Part shown: positions 10,086 to 22,119 of the stretch, piece by piece
Layout: the number at the start of each line of letters is the position of its first letter
How positions within the stretch are numbered: the first letter of the stretch is position 1
Source: Hydractinia symbiolongicarpus
Lineage: Eukaryota > Cnidaria > Hydrozoa > Anthoathecata > Hydractiniidae
NCBI RefSeq assembly: GCF_029227915.1
Contig: NC_079875.1
Coordinates: forward strand, 17,105,001-17,169,000
Length of the DNA stretch: 64,000 bases
Reading direction: 5' to 3'
The notes under the pieces: generated by a model
What the model was told of the DNA's origin: nothing
Databases searched by the model: none
What the model saw: only the letters and a program-made list of their open reading frames with translations
Position numbers and translations under genes: made by a program

Positions 10086-12183
10086 TACCATGGAGGTAAA
10101 AAAGAATAGGACATACATCTTCTTTAGAACTATTAATATCATGCGTGATGCAAAAACAGGTACCGCATTCAAAGTGAACGAACTCATCTTTAAATTTTCC
10201 CGCGGGGAGTTAGTTCAATTGTTTAGAAAGGAATTGTGATTGACCAATTAGGACCAACTGTCAATCAAATTAATTCATGCAAAAAGTCGCCAAGTGTAGT
10301 AGCATTAGCTAACAAAAACTACCATCACAGTCCTTAAGAGATAACGTAATAAATAAAAATAAAGTTTGTCTGTTAGATATTTATTTACACGGTCTTAAAA
10401 TGTTAACAAAATCTTCCTCAGGATATTGAGTACATCATTCTATAAAAAAATTTCTCTCTTCACTCTATGGCCACATCACTTCTAGGCTAAGACAAAAAGC
10501 GAAAGAAAAAAGCATGATTTTTAAGAAAGCATCTTAAATTAACGTTAATTTCAAATGCTTTCTAAAAGAGTATAGATAATCTTCGAGTCGGTGAGTTAAT
10601 GAGTATGCCAGTCGCGAGTTGCGAGTTGGTGAGTTCAAAAAATATACGGCTGCCGTTTGTCATGTGGTTATTTTTCCGGACATTTTATTATTGTTATTAG
10701 CACGTTAACCCGTTTTTTCGCTGGAATAGTCCGAAATAGACATAAACTGTTGTCTGATGGGATATTAGCTCATAAAACGTTTTGCGCAAAAGGATAACAT
10801 TATTTTATCTGCGGTGAACAGATTTGATGCACCTGCAAGATGTTTTTTATTTGAAAAAAAAGGTGACACGTGTTGAAGCGTTGTAAGTGTTTTTGTAACT
10901 CGTTATTTTTAAATTACTGTCCACCCCCTGTCACTGTTATCGCAAGCCACCTGTGGCACTTTTATACCCCTTTAAATACTACATTCTGTTATCCAAATTC
11001 CATCCCACCATATACAAAAATAAAATATACATTGTCAAAAAAACAGCTAAAAAATTCGATCAGTCTTCTCCTAATAGAAGTATCTGTTAATCGCCCCCGG
11101 AATATTGGCCATATTGAAGAAAATCTTCTATGTTTAAATACAAGGTGGTAAAAGGTGATCACAGATACGTTTCTTGCTATTCGAAACTATGAAGGGAAGG
11201 GATAAAAGAATGCAGTATTTTCGATTAAAGGAAACACAGCATTAATTTTTAATGAGAGGAAAAAACATTATAATTTTTATATTCTTTGTTATATTTTTAC
11301 AACTGTTCGCGACTTTTTACCACTTTTTCGAACTCGTCGCTTTGACATAATTGTGACTGAACGCCTTTCGTGGATCACGTCTAAAAATATAATGTGATGA
11401 TGATATTATTACTTCCTAAAATATAAACTCTACGGTGGAGAGCGACAAGGAGAGCGTATGCATATTTTTCCAGATGTCGGCATTCGGAAGATTCTGCAAC
11501 TCATCAGCTCACTGACTCACGCCTCGCCAACTCACCAACTTACACGACTAGAATATTTACCAAACTCTTTCTGAAAAATCATGCTTTTTTTTCTTTCGAT
11601 ACGAGATCTTAAATAAACAAAAATTTGTGCGCAGAAATAAAACAAAAGAATCATTCAGCAAATCAAAACATTCATAATGGCTCTTGCCCGCGTTTTTTAC
11701 AGAAATTTTACTTATAAGTATGTCAGAAATAAAAGCCTATAAACTGTGCAACATCAATGGATCGACTTGAAATTTTCAGAGACCTTTTCTTAAACATTAA
11801 TTGAGCCATGGTTATAACGGCGTTACAACGGCGCATGTATATCTTATGTTTTAATTCAGTTTTTTGCAACACATATACTTAATGTTTTTCCACTTCCCTC
11901 AAGAATACTAAAGTTTCTTCGTGCTTCTAATGTGTACATATCTTCTAAAGATGATTGGCTAATAAAATTCAGAAGCCACCTAGACCCCCGCCTTCAGGGA
12001 ATATGTATTTAAATGTATTAAAATTCAAGAACGTAAACAAACGCAAGTATGCCCAAATCTGTGTATCCAATGAACTTCGCATCTGGCATAATTTGAAAGG
12101 ATACCGCTTTCAATAGAAATTTATATAAAATTAAAATGGACGATTTTAAGTTGTATTTACTTTTCTTTTATACCTTCATGAGA
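10086..12183. other. Non-coding spacer between duplication copies
   Basis: No gene or recognisable domain in six frames. It contains GAGTTGCGAGTTGGTGAG-type short repeats near 10610-10635 and a related CTCACCAACT stretch near 11525-11540 in the opposite sense. Confidence 0.5.
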
Positions 12184-12932
12184 GCACCTATTGTTTCAGT
12201 GTATTGTGTTAATATATTGAATCCAATATATAATTTCGATCAACACAACAGGTCATGCAATCCGTTCATAAAGGCTGTCTCGAATCAATTTGTACTTTTG
12301 TTAAAACTTTTGTTTTCCAAAAATGATTGTAATTAGTAGTTACGTCTCAAGGAGGTTCTTTACGAATGGTTTATTTTAATTTCATTTTAAAGTAAGCCAA
12401 AAGTTATGTGTTGTGAGTCCGTAGTAGAAAAATAACAAGTTAACCAACGTTGAATATAAAAGATAAAAATAAAGGTGATTTATTTTAATTAATATACTAC
12501 ATAATGTTTGAAGTAAATGTCGTTGTGTTAAGCTGCTTTCTCTGGACAAAGCATTCGTTTTTTTACTGTTATCGAAAGGAATCATTCAATTTCACAAGGC
12601 AGTTTTTTTATCCAAAACGTGAAAGATATTTTTGTTAGTAATAAATATAGTGGGAATAAAATTATTTTTTTGACGTGACGCTTGACTGTGCATGAAACTG
12701 TTTATTACTACGTGTTGTGCGAGATCTAAAATTATTTTTTATACTGTAACAGTGCCGTATGTTTATATCTCTTTGGTATGTGTGTGCTAATATTACGCGG
12801 GAATAAAAAACCCACCAAATTATGACAATGTAAGGTCAAACATTGGTGCTGCTATGAACACAAATTATCACAATAGACTGGGAAAAGTACAGGTGCCACG
12901 ACTTTATTTACGTAAAGCAATGTCGCGAAATT

Positions 12933-13339
12933 TCTTTAATAATAGCCGTTGTCTGTCTGTCCTGTTACGGAAACACGAAATGCGATATATAAGTAACAGG
13001 CGACCTCGTTGATTTTTCCACGAGTTAACGACTATTTCTTTAATAATAGCCGTATTCCGTCTGTCTCTGTGCGGCTCCCCGGCTGAGTTGAAGGACACGC
13101 TACAGAAACACGAATCTCAAATGCGATACATTTTTATCCACTTTGTTGCGACAGGTAAATTTAAAGGACGGGCGAACCCATGGATTTTTTCACTGTCTAA
13201 CGAATAGTCTGTTATATTACCCATATACGTCTGTCTGTCTGTCTGTCATGCAAAATGGTAACTGCAGTAACGAGACACACGAAATGCTGTAAATGAAAGA
13301 GAGGCAAACCCGCGGATTTCTCTACGGGCCACCGAAAAG
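12933..13339 (+). mobile_element. Three degenerate head-to-tail Helitron-like copies
   Basis: Copies start with TCTTTAATAATAGCCG at 12933 and 13037 and with TCTGTTATATTACCC at 13208, each followed by GTCTGTCTGTC. The 3' ends read hairpin plus GTTAACGACTAT (13035), GTCTAACGAATAG (13207) and GGGCCACCGAAAAG (near 13339), that is, decayed CTAG ends. Shared internal text (ACGAAATGC, AAAGGACGGGCGAACCC) links them to the elements at 9.9, 22.8, 49.5 and 57.5 kb. Confidence 0.65.
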
Positions 13340-13649
13340 CATATTCAGATTTATACATTTTCTGGAGAGACTCTGTTTATAGCGTTATTTTGTTATATCG
13401 CTTTTTTAGTTGTCCTAAGGATATTTTAATGTGCTCATCTTGAAATTTTACCCGCATCCTATATAACATACAAGGAAAACAACAGCACTCACTGTATTGC
13501 ACCCTATTTTTGGATGTAAAATGTCTTTTTAGGTTCCATTTGCTATATCTCCCCCACAAAATCCAGTGTTTTGTCTGTTAGTTGAATTAAACAACGCACC
13601 TTAAAGTTGATTTTTACAGCAGTTCGGATACTCAGATTTTTTAATCTTA

Positions 13650-14360
13650 AGGCCCTTTTAGACGGCGAACTATTCGATAAATCATACATTAAGCTTACTA
13701 AATAAAAAATACTTAAAAGAATAATTAAGTGTATTGTACCGAAAATTATTGAAAAATTATTACCAGAATATAAGAATAGTTTAGTTTAGCTACGAATAAA
13801 ATCAAAACGTTTTGATTTTTTTCAGCGATAGTTTAGCGAAGATCAAAGAATACCGTCATCCGATAGTACATCTGGCTCCAAATTTGACAACTTGAATAAA
13901 ATTATCATGCTGTCTATTTTCACTTTTGAAGTAAAACTGCGCATTTAGGAAAGATAATAAACAAGGAGCGATTCAACGTTCTTTTGAAGAAAGGGTAAGT
14001 ATGTATACTAAACTGTGCTAAGAATATGCTAAGGATATATCATGATGATTTATTAAGCCCTTTTAGACGATAAATTATTCGCGTAAAGTTACTAAATATC
14101 GTAACAGAAATATATGGTATTAATTTTATTTAAGTTTAAATACACTATAAGTTGTTCAATGAATTATTTCTCATCTATTGAGTTTGTTACGTCAAAGCGT
14201 TATTCATTCATTCTCAATCATTCTATTTAAAAGTGAAATTTTACATCATGATATAATTCTATAGCTACAAATTGCTAATTTGGAGTCCTTTTAGACGATA
14301 ACCTGTTCCATAAAATATAAATCATGCTTACTAAAAGTAGAATACTCAACGGGTTAGTTA
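13650..14360 (+). repeat. Cluster of MITE-like repeat copies
   Basis: Three partial copies of the 3310-3680 family begin with CCCTTTTAGACG-type sequence near 13651, 14057 and 14287. The first contains TTAGCGAAGATCAAAGAATA near 13834, and the second contains GCGTAAAGTTACTAAATAT near 14075. The 25-bp inverted repeat seen at 3.5 kb is eroded here. No coding capacity. Confidence 0.55.
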
Positions 14361-14676
14361 TAGTGTTTGTTCCAGAAATTATTATAAAATTAAAACCTGA
14401 AGTGAAAATATTTGAAGGAAAAGTAAGTACATTTAACTGTGGTAGTAAAAATATGCTAAGGATATATCATGTTGGTTTAAAAAAGTTGAAACGAAAAAAC
14501 AATACAACAAAATCGTGCATATGGATTCTTAGAAAGTGTTTGGATTTAAACTGTAAAGTAGCAGTATTTTAAGGCGTGAGTATACAAAAAATATGTCATA
14601 TTTTAAAATGATATTAATTCACTAAAACTTTATTTTGATACATTAATGTATATATTTTTAAAAACCTCATATGATA

Positions 14677-15262
14677 TCTTATAATAATACGCCAGTTCCG
14701 TGTGTCTGTCTGTCACTTTTGCAAAGTGGATTACATTCTTCAAAATTTTCTTTAACAAATTCTATAAAACATCACCTATAAAATTGTTCTGTAATTTACC
14801 AAACTTTACCGATAAAATAGTATTGACGTCAAAGGAAAGTTAATTAAGATTAGTGAAGCCATTATTGTTATTAAAACTTTGAGGCCAAATAACTTGGAAA
14901 CGAGGTGGTGACGTCAATGTTTTTTCACCGCGTGGGTAACTAGGGACAACCTGGGACCAATTTGGGTAAGTTTTCCAAACCTGGGTCCCCGCATCCGTTT
15001 CGGAATGGACGGTTTGATGACGTCATCAAAAAACCTTTAAACCTTGATATCTCTGCAACCGTTTGTCAAAGATACATGATCATATACATTTTCTTGATCA
15101 GCATTTCAAGATCTATACGATGAAGGCAACAGGTATACAAATTTCTAAAAAAATATATTTATTTTGTATTTGCACTGCTGACGTCAGCAAAAAAACTAAA
15201 ACAACCTATTTTGCCATTGTCCTTCTGTCTAAGTGGATTACTCCACGGGATTTATCGACTAG
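14677..15262 (+). mobile_element. Helitron-like element, array copy 1 of 3
   Basis: It starts TCTTATAATAATACGCC after an A. Then come GTGTCTGTCTGTCAC, an AT-rich body, and a 3' end GTGGA-TTAC-TCCAC, GGGATTTATCGA, CTAG at 15259-15262. It is 586 bp with no ORF, so non-autonomous. The next copy follows directly without spacer. Confidence 0.7.
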
Positions 15263-15958
15263 TCTATATAATAATACGCCAGTTCCGTGTGTCTGTCTGT
15301 CACTTTTGCAAAGGGATTAAGTTCTTTACAATTTTCTTTACCAAATTCTATAAAACATCGCCTATAGAATTGTTCTGTAATTTACCAAACTTTAACGTTA
15401 AAATAGTATTGACGTCAAAGGAAAGTTAATTAAGATTAGTGAAGCCATTACAGTGCACTTAAAACTTTGAGGCCAAATAACTTGGAAACGAGATGGTGAC
15501 GTCAATGATTTTTCACCGCGTAGGTAACTAGGGAGCACCTACCTGGGTCCCCGAATCCGTTTCGGAATGGACGGGTTGATGACGTCATCAAAAAAACCTT
15601 CAAACCCCAATATCTCTGCAACCGTTTATCCACAGTACCTGATCCTATACATTTTCTTAATCAGCGTTTCAAGATCTATACGATTAAGGCAGCGGGTATA
15701 CAAATTTCTTAAAAAAATATTTTGTGTTTTGACAGGTCTCTGCTGACATCATCAAAATTTTTAAACCCCTATATCTCATTAACCGTTTATCAAAAGCACA
15801 TAATCATATACATTTATTTGATCAGCGCTTTAAGCTCTACACAATGGAGGCAACGTGAAAACAAGGTCCTGATTATTTTTTTTTGTCGATGGGTTGCTGA
15901 CGTCATCAGAATTTTTATTCTGCCTTCAGTGGATTTTTCCACGGGCTTTATCGACTAG
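15263..15958 (+). mobile_element. Helitron-like element, array copy 2 of 3
   Basis: It starts TCTATATAATAATACGCC and ends with hairpin GTGGA-TTTT-TCCAC, GGGCTTTATCGA and CTAG at 15955-15958. At 696 bp it is about 110 bp longer than its neighbours, through an extra internal TGACATCATCA/AACCCCTATATCTC segment that looks like an internal duplication. Confidence 0.7.
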
Positions 15959-16532
15959 TCTATATAATAATACGCCAGTTCTGTCTGTCTGTGACTTTTA
16001 CAAAGTGGATAAAATTTCTTTGATAAAGTCTATAAAATATCGCTTATCAATATGTTCCGTAAATTAGCAATCTTTGACGTTAGAGCAATATTGACGTCAA
16101 AGGGAAGTATATTAAGATTAGTGAAGCCATTGCATTGCACTTTTAAATTTAAAGCTAAATAACTTGGAAACGGGTGGAAATAACTGACGTCATCTCCTGC
16201 GTGGGTAACTAGGAACTACCTGGGACTAATTTGGGTAAGTTTCCCAAACCTGGGTCCCCGAATCCGTTTCGGAATGGACGGATTGATGACGTCATCAAAA
16301 AACCTTTAAACCTTGATATCTCTGGCAACCGTTTGACAAAAGTACATAATCCTATACATTTTCTTCGTCAGCGTTTTAAGATCTATACGATGAAAGCAAC
16401 AGGTATACACATTTAAACAAAAACCCGTCCTTATATCTCTTGAAAAAAAAATTCTAAATTTTTAATGGATAGGTTGCTGACGTCATCAAAATTTTTATCC
16501 TGCATCAGTGGATTTTTTCACTTATCGACTAG
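15959..16532 (+). mobile_element. Helitron-like element, array copy 3 of 3
   Basis: It starts TCTATATAATAATACGCC and ends TTATCGACTAG at 16532, followed by T. The terminal hairpin is degenerate (GTGGATTTTTTCAC). 574 bp, no ORF. The body shares GGTCCCCGAATCCGTTTCGG and GACGTCATCAAAAAACC with copies 1 and 2. Confidence 0.7.
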
Positions 16533-17379
16533 TTTCCTATATAATGGTATAGAATTTATCAAGAACAAATAAGGTTTAAAAAGTTTTAAATGCTAATACT
16601 ACCAAGTATCTTGGAAGTTTTCGTTTTTTTTTCTTCTTTATTTTTTCTTTTATTTGAATCAGCAATCAACATCTTCAAAATAATTTGTCTTTTGCGTTTG
16701 TGTCTTTCGGCTAAAAATGAAATCACCGAGTTAAACGTATTACATGTTCAAGTCCAAATCTTTTAAAGTATAGAGTTTGCTTACTCAAATAAATTTACTC
16801 AACGCTATTTTGAGCAAGAACGGTTTATAAGAGACGGATAAAAAACGAACCCCTCTGTTACAAATGAGGTCCCATCTACAAAACTACTAGGTTCTCATGT
16901 TTGCTGTTTTTTGAGATCACAAAACAATAATCTAAAAACGATTTTAAAATATTTTTTTAATATTGTTCTCTTTTAGAGATATTTTTACTAGCTATTATAT
17001 TTTTCCCTACAATTTTTAACCTATAGATTGATAGATAGATAGACAGATATATATTTCGCCTATAATAAAAAGTTGCACCAGCGCTAATTGTTCACAATAA
17101 GATGGCAGAAGCAAGTAGAAAGCAGTGAGCCTTATTACTAAGCCCCTAGTTGTTGAGTATTACATGCTAATAAATGCTACGGTACATTCATAATACTATT
17201 TACAATCTCAAGCATAAAATATATATTTATATAAATGAGTCGTCCTTAGTTATTAGTATTTCCTACACACCCTCACACATTACAAACACCATTTTTTGTT
17301 TTTGTACTAAAAATATTTGCTTACATTAATATTACAGGTACGAATTGCTAACTTAGACACATGTTAAAGCGTATTATAT
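16533..17379. other. No recognisable gene
   Basis: AT-rich sequence with a short GATAGATAGATAGACAGATA tract near 17030-17048. Nothing coding was seen. Confidence 0.5.
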
Positions 17380-17812
17380 ATATTTCAATATCCTCAATCA
17401 AAAATGAATTCCACAGCTGGAGTCCTCTATGTCGAATTTAAAAAGAACCAGACTTTAAAATAGTTTTTGTAACAGTAAAGTTACTTCTGGCATACCTGGT
17501 ATTATATCTAGCTACGTTTAAAAGATAAAGAAATGTTTGAATGTTTAATTCAAGTATATTCAGAACATCAATCTTGCCAAGCAGTGTTTCACCAGAGGTA
17601 TATCTGTGTACACCAAAAATTATTCTACATCCATGTTTTTGTTGACTGTATAATTTTTGCAATTTACTGCTATTGGTACTTGCCCATACAATGTTACAAT
17701 ACGTTTTAAATACGAAATATAAATTACGTAAACAATGGAGGTTTATATATGGTTTAGCTTTAGGAAGCTTAAAGCTTAGAATTAGCTTAAAAACTTTATA
17801 GAAGAGGTGCAA
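17380..17812 (-). pseudogene. LINE reverse transcriptase, C-terminal fragment
   Basis: The minus strand encodes YCNIVWASTNSSKLQKLYSQ, KHGCRIIFGVHRYT and LLGKIDVLNILELN. After an in-frame stop it continues in the same frame with IRHRGLQLWNSF. The order S/YCNIVWG...LQ.L...QK.A.RII...L..KL.VLxx......(S)IRxxGPxLWN is the post-palm C-terminus of CR1/L2/jockey-type non-LTR reverse transcriptases (family pattern from memory). The nonsense codon and lack of everything upstream show a 5'-truncated dead copy. It sits in duplication copy B only. Confidence 0.7.
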
Positions 17813-18563
17813 AACGTAGGGGGTATTCTCTTAAGAAAAAAGGCTAAAAAACATGGTAAGTTTAAAAGTACCGCTATAGTTTAAAGACATTGTAACATGA
17901 AAATGTTACATAAAAAAACTTACCGTGTAAACAGGAAAGATATACAACTGTCTTTCAATTTTATAAGTTTTTTAAAAGTTGGACATGTTCAACTTTTGCT
18001 AAGTTTTTTCTATTGAAATTAACAGAATGATTAATGAGCTATCGTTTAAACTAAATATTTGAGCTGTATCAGAAAAGTAATTCACAATACAACATGAAAA
18101 CCGGTTAGTTTAGTATCTGCTTTCTTTCAACAGTGAAGCTTTGAGGAAATATTTGTGATCGTCTTGTCGTTAAATGGTGGCAGGTAGAACAATGGCTGTC
18201 TCATGAAGAAAAATGCCTTCATATCCTTGAACTTTATGACAACTTTGTTTCATTTTTTTAAACGTTTGGTAGTGTAGTTACGTTTGATACGTTTTAGTGG
18301 TGAAAGGTTGGATTTATATTAATATATCCAGTGAATGTCAAGACAAGCATCGAAATCATTTTTAGTTACTTATTAGTTGAGACGATATTACATCGGTTCT
18401 CTGGCCATTTTCTCAAAGCACTGGCGCAGCAAGAAAAATTTCAGGTTTCGCCTACACTTTCTATTTACATTTCAGGTTTGACTTATCGAGTAATTCTAAC
18501 GAGTAATTGTTCGAGTTACTGGAATATAGAAATATGATTTCATTGTATCTCAATGTTTTTTTA

Positions 18564-20125
18564 GGTTGTACGATCGTTGATATGGGTCACTGTTTCAAAT
18601 CGCCACATCTAAAGGAGTCATTTGGGCGTAAACGATTTGCTCTTGTTATTGTTTCGATTCAACTCGTGCTGATATGTTATTACGTGAGATATTTTTCCGA
18701 CTGGATGCTTTTTATCAACTATACCGAGGTGGTACAGAACGATATTTACAGAGAGAAACTGGAACAAAACTCTTCGCCAAAGTTAATAGAAATCCCTTAT
18801 ATAAGAAATAATTCTTATTTAGCAAATTTTCATATCAAACCGAATGGAAATAAGAAGAATGTCACTTTATTAGTTATTGCATCAACTGGACCAAGAAGAT
18901 ACGACAGAAGAGCCACTATACGTAAAACATGGTGGCAACAATGCAAACCTACAGGAAAGGTAAGGATAACACATTTTCGTATCAGGCTTTTAGCAGGCTA
19001 AGTCGCTTTAAGTAGGGAGGAATGGGGATGTTTTTACCCAAAGGTGCTGCCAGGGTTGGCTCTGCAGAAATTTCTACCACACAAACCGGTTAGAGGTCAT
19101 TAGATGGCACCAAATGAACTCACAATACTATATTTAAAGTGCGCTGGAGTGGAGACTCGAACATGAAACCTTATGATTACATGCTGAACGCGCGATAATT
19201 ATACCATCTCCGGTAATAAAAGTATTTCAAAAAGTTGATTATTTAATTGTTACGTTAATTGAACAGCTGCGTTTGCTTCGAATAAATTGTAAAGGACGGT
19301 TCCGGTATACGTATAAGTATGTTTTCTTGCCTTTAGGTGGTACCGGAATGTATATTTATGACAGATAAACTTGCTGAAAATCAAGAATTCTATAATATTA
19401 TCAAAAACGAATCTCGTACATACCATGACATGCATTTTCAAAACTTGTCTGGTGGTGTAGAGTTTGGTAAAAGGTTTTTGTATCATATGGTGTACGCAGT
19501 AACGAATTATAATTTCGATTATTTTTTAAGAATGGACGACGATTACTTTTTCTGCATGGAAAAGTTTCTTCACGAAATTCCAGTCCCAATGGAAAAATAT
19601 TTTCACTGGGGGTGGGTACATAATGTTCCTGGTATAACACGTCCAGAAGAAAGCATGATTTTATTTTCAAGGGATGTTATAGAATTATTTTTATCACAAG
19701 ACCCTAACAAAATGTTATGTCATCCATTGGCAGATCAGATGGTAGCTGCATGGTCAAACTATATCAACATGACGTATTTGTTTAGGCATGATTCCAGATT
19801 ACATCATGATCCCCCGGTGCGTGATTTGCCAAACATTAAGAATAGTAAAAATGTTTGCGATAGATTCATTGGTGTTCATGGTGCTTATCCCAATGAAATG
19901 AAAACTTTGTGGAATAACAGAGGCAAACAGAGTATTTATACTACCTTGAAACACAATTCTCATATTGTGACTATCCAAAGACCATTCAGATGGCAACTGT
20001 TCGATCATACTTGGCAGTATGAACCAAAACCATGTGTTTCAAATCCTTCTTGGAATACTTCAAAGCTGTTTGTAACGAAGGGGTCCTATTCAGGTCGGCA
20101 AGGTGAGGACAAAGAACATCATTGA
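18564..20125 (+). CDS. GT31-type glycosyltransferase, copy B
   Basis: Coding exons 18582-18959 and 19337-20125 join in phase 0 over a 377-bp GT-AG intron to give 388 residues. The chosen start is the ATG in GATATGGGTCAC; a pyrimidine-rich TTTTTTTAG ends at 18563, directly before GTTGTACGATCGTTG as in copy A. Membrane anchor FALVIVSIQLVLICYYV, RRYDRRATIRKTWW and MDDDYFF are all present. By eye, about 247 of 262 exon-2 residues match copy A. Exon 1 is much more diverged, with a rebuilt stem (WMLFINYTEVVQNDIYREKL). The 3' ~110 bp of the intron are identical to copy A, and the intron lacks the ~270-bp segment present at 6920-7190. It is probably functional. Confidence 0.85.
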
Positions 20126-21365
20126 AAAAAGCTTCTACCTTACTATGTTAACACACAAATGGACGTTAGAATTATTAAAAGCTAAGTGATCATATTCTTC
20201 TTCTTCATAGATAACAATTGCAAAACTAAAATATTCAATCTGAAATATAAACATAAAAATCAAAAGTTGATAAAAGTGTTATAAAAAGAAATAGGGTTAA
20301 AATTTTGGTCAAGAAAAAATGTTGTTCTATGATAACTTCAGTATCTTTAATTTATTTTTATATAGTATGTAGAGCTGTATATATGATTGACTTATTGATC
20401 ACTTGTGTATTTTATTATCCAACTAGTAATTTAAACCCGTAGAAGAATCCACTTAAATTAGCGTGCTTCTTCTCACAAAAAGGTTTGTTGATACTTTCCT
20501 TAAGAAGGCTGAAAAAATGTTTTGAATGAAATCCCATGGAGGAATCCACTCCAAAACCCTTTAAAATGTATTGTATGTTTTTCTTATCACAAAATGATTT
20601 GTTGCCAATTTTATTTAAAAGACAAAAACAAAGCTTTCGAACGAAATGGACAACAATAATAACAACGTTCATTACCTGTGACTTTACCCGTGCAATAATC
20701 TATAACAAAGCACCGTCACGGTAAACTTAAATTAGCAAGCAATAAACTTACCAACTAATGAAATCATTTTATTTTATCGCATGATTTGCTCTAGCCAATT
20801 AAAATCGTGAACACAACGGCATTTATACTATTCTGGCGCACATGCGTATAACTTGCGAAGTCGGGTTACATTGTAGTGGAAAACATGAAAAGAAACTTTG
20901 TTTCCGAATTACCGCAGAACGTCGGAAACAGCGTATATAAAATACGCAATATTTTTCTAGGGAATGTATTATAGACGCTTTTAAAAGAAATTGCAAAAAA
21001 TATAATCCACTTTGCTTGTCACAGAAAAACGGACACACTCTCCGTATTATTATATACAATCGAATTGTACTAGAAAGAGAATTAAAAATTTAAATAACTT
21101 TTCACTAAATTTTACATCGACAGAAACAAATGTAGGTGACATTGCTCTTAATATATGTATCGTGTTATTGTCTTTGGTGTTAATTCCAGTGTGTGTGTTA
21201 AATGACATTTGTTTTTGGAAGAAATTTAAAATGCAAAAAAAACGAAGAAAGGGGTGTTAAAAATTTCCACGTTTCTTCATTGGAACCAGGTTTATGTAAG
21301 AATGTCAAGGTTGAAATTTCCTTAAAAGCATAGAACATTCCCGGCCTGAATTTCTTGAAAGATTA
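20126..21365. other. 3' flank of GT31 copy B
   Basis: Non-coding sequence matching 8252-10085 apart from the ~400-bp segment and Helitron pair found only in copy A. Short open frames here are not conserved between the copies and are not taken as genes. Confidence 0.6.
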
Positions 21366-21510
21366 TCTCTTTAAATAATAACCATTGTCTGTCTGTCTGT
21401 GTGTCCGCGAAAGCTGCGTCACGTTACGGAAACACGAAATTTTCTCAATTGTGCACCAATACCAAATGCGATATATATTAACCGACTTTGTTTCGACTGC
21501 TCGCATGTAG
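21366..21510 (+). mobile_element. Helitron-like element, decayed 3' end
   Basis: It starts TCTCTTTAAATAATAACC immediately after GATTA and contains GTCTGTCTGTCTGTG, ACGGAAACACGAAAT and AAATGCGATATAT. Duplication copy A has GATTATACCATGG at the equivalent place (10081), so the insertion lies at an A^T. The right end is probably GTAG at 21510, after which TATACCA resumes. The terminal hairpin is lost. Confidence 0.55.
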
Positions 21511-21681
21511 TATACCAATCACGACGCTCTATTCTTTAAAACAATCCAAGATTTTCAATTAAAAAAAAATCTAAGATTTTTGCGGCTGGACGAACGCCAT
21601 TTTAATTTTGAAAGTGGTGATGTGTGGTCAGGTTTGCAGGCTTTTTATCTTCTGAAAGGTTTATATGTTGTTACGTTTTCT

Positions 21682-21803
21682 AGCCACGTACAACCTCGTC
21701 CCCAGGACTATTTGCTTTTCAACGGCGCTGCGCTTTCTGATAGTTCTAGCGAAATTTATGACGCCACAGTAAAAGGGGCTGGGAACGAGCTTGAGCCACG
21801 TAC
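21682..21803. mobile_element. ~100-bp MITE with 10-bp target duplication
   Basis: The 10-mer AGCCACGTAC occurs at 21682-21691 and 21794-21803. Between them lie imperfect inverted ends AACCTCGTCCCCAGG and CTGGGAACGAGCTTG. A 9-10 bp duplication with short inverted ends is typical of Mutator-like non-autonomous elements; that assignment is inference. An 86-codon open frame across it is incidental. Confidence 0.6.
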
Positions 21804-22119
21804 AGATCTTAAACGCATCAGTTTTAGAATTTTTGGTTAGGAACATAGATTTTGCCAGCTAGCTACCTAGAGCCTTACTTAATACTATTCTGTATGGTAC
21901 AAGAGCTTTTTATCCTAGCCAAAATTTATTTTTATGTTGAGGCTTTGGCTATTTAGCTAGCTCCTAGTGAAAGTATAAAATGCAGTTTGGTTACAACAAT
22001 GTTCTTAAGCAATAATTCCTATGCTAAATGCAGTTAGCTAGGTAGCTACATTTTTTAATAATTTCCTGAAAACTTTTTCTGAAAATGAAATGGCTGAGCG
22101 ATTGTTTTAGCTGGAGGGG

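Larger units (their letters stand above)
12184..21365 (+). repeat. Segmental duplication, copy B
   Basis: Partner of 1915-10085 (block pairs listed there). The opening block CCTATTGTTTCAGTGTATTG at 12187 matches 1920. Copy B privately carries the Helitron arrays at 12933-13339 and 14677-16532, a cluster of the MITE-like repeat at 13650-14360, and a LINE fragment at 17380-17812. Its last matched base is at the A of GATTA at 21365, where a Helitron begins. Confidence 0.8.

Noticed and set aside
21580-21840. 86-codon plus frame as a gene
   Set aside because: Spans a MITE with its target duplication; no domain and no conservation with copy A.
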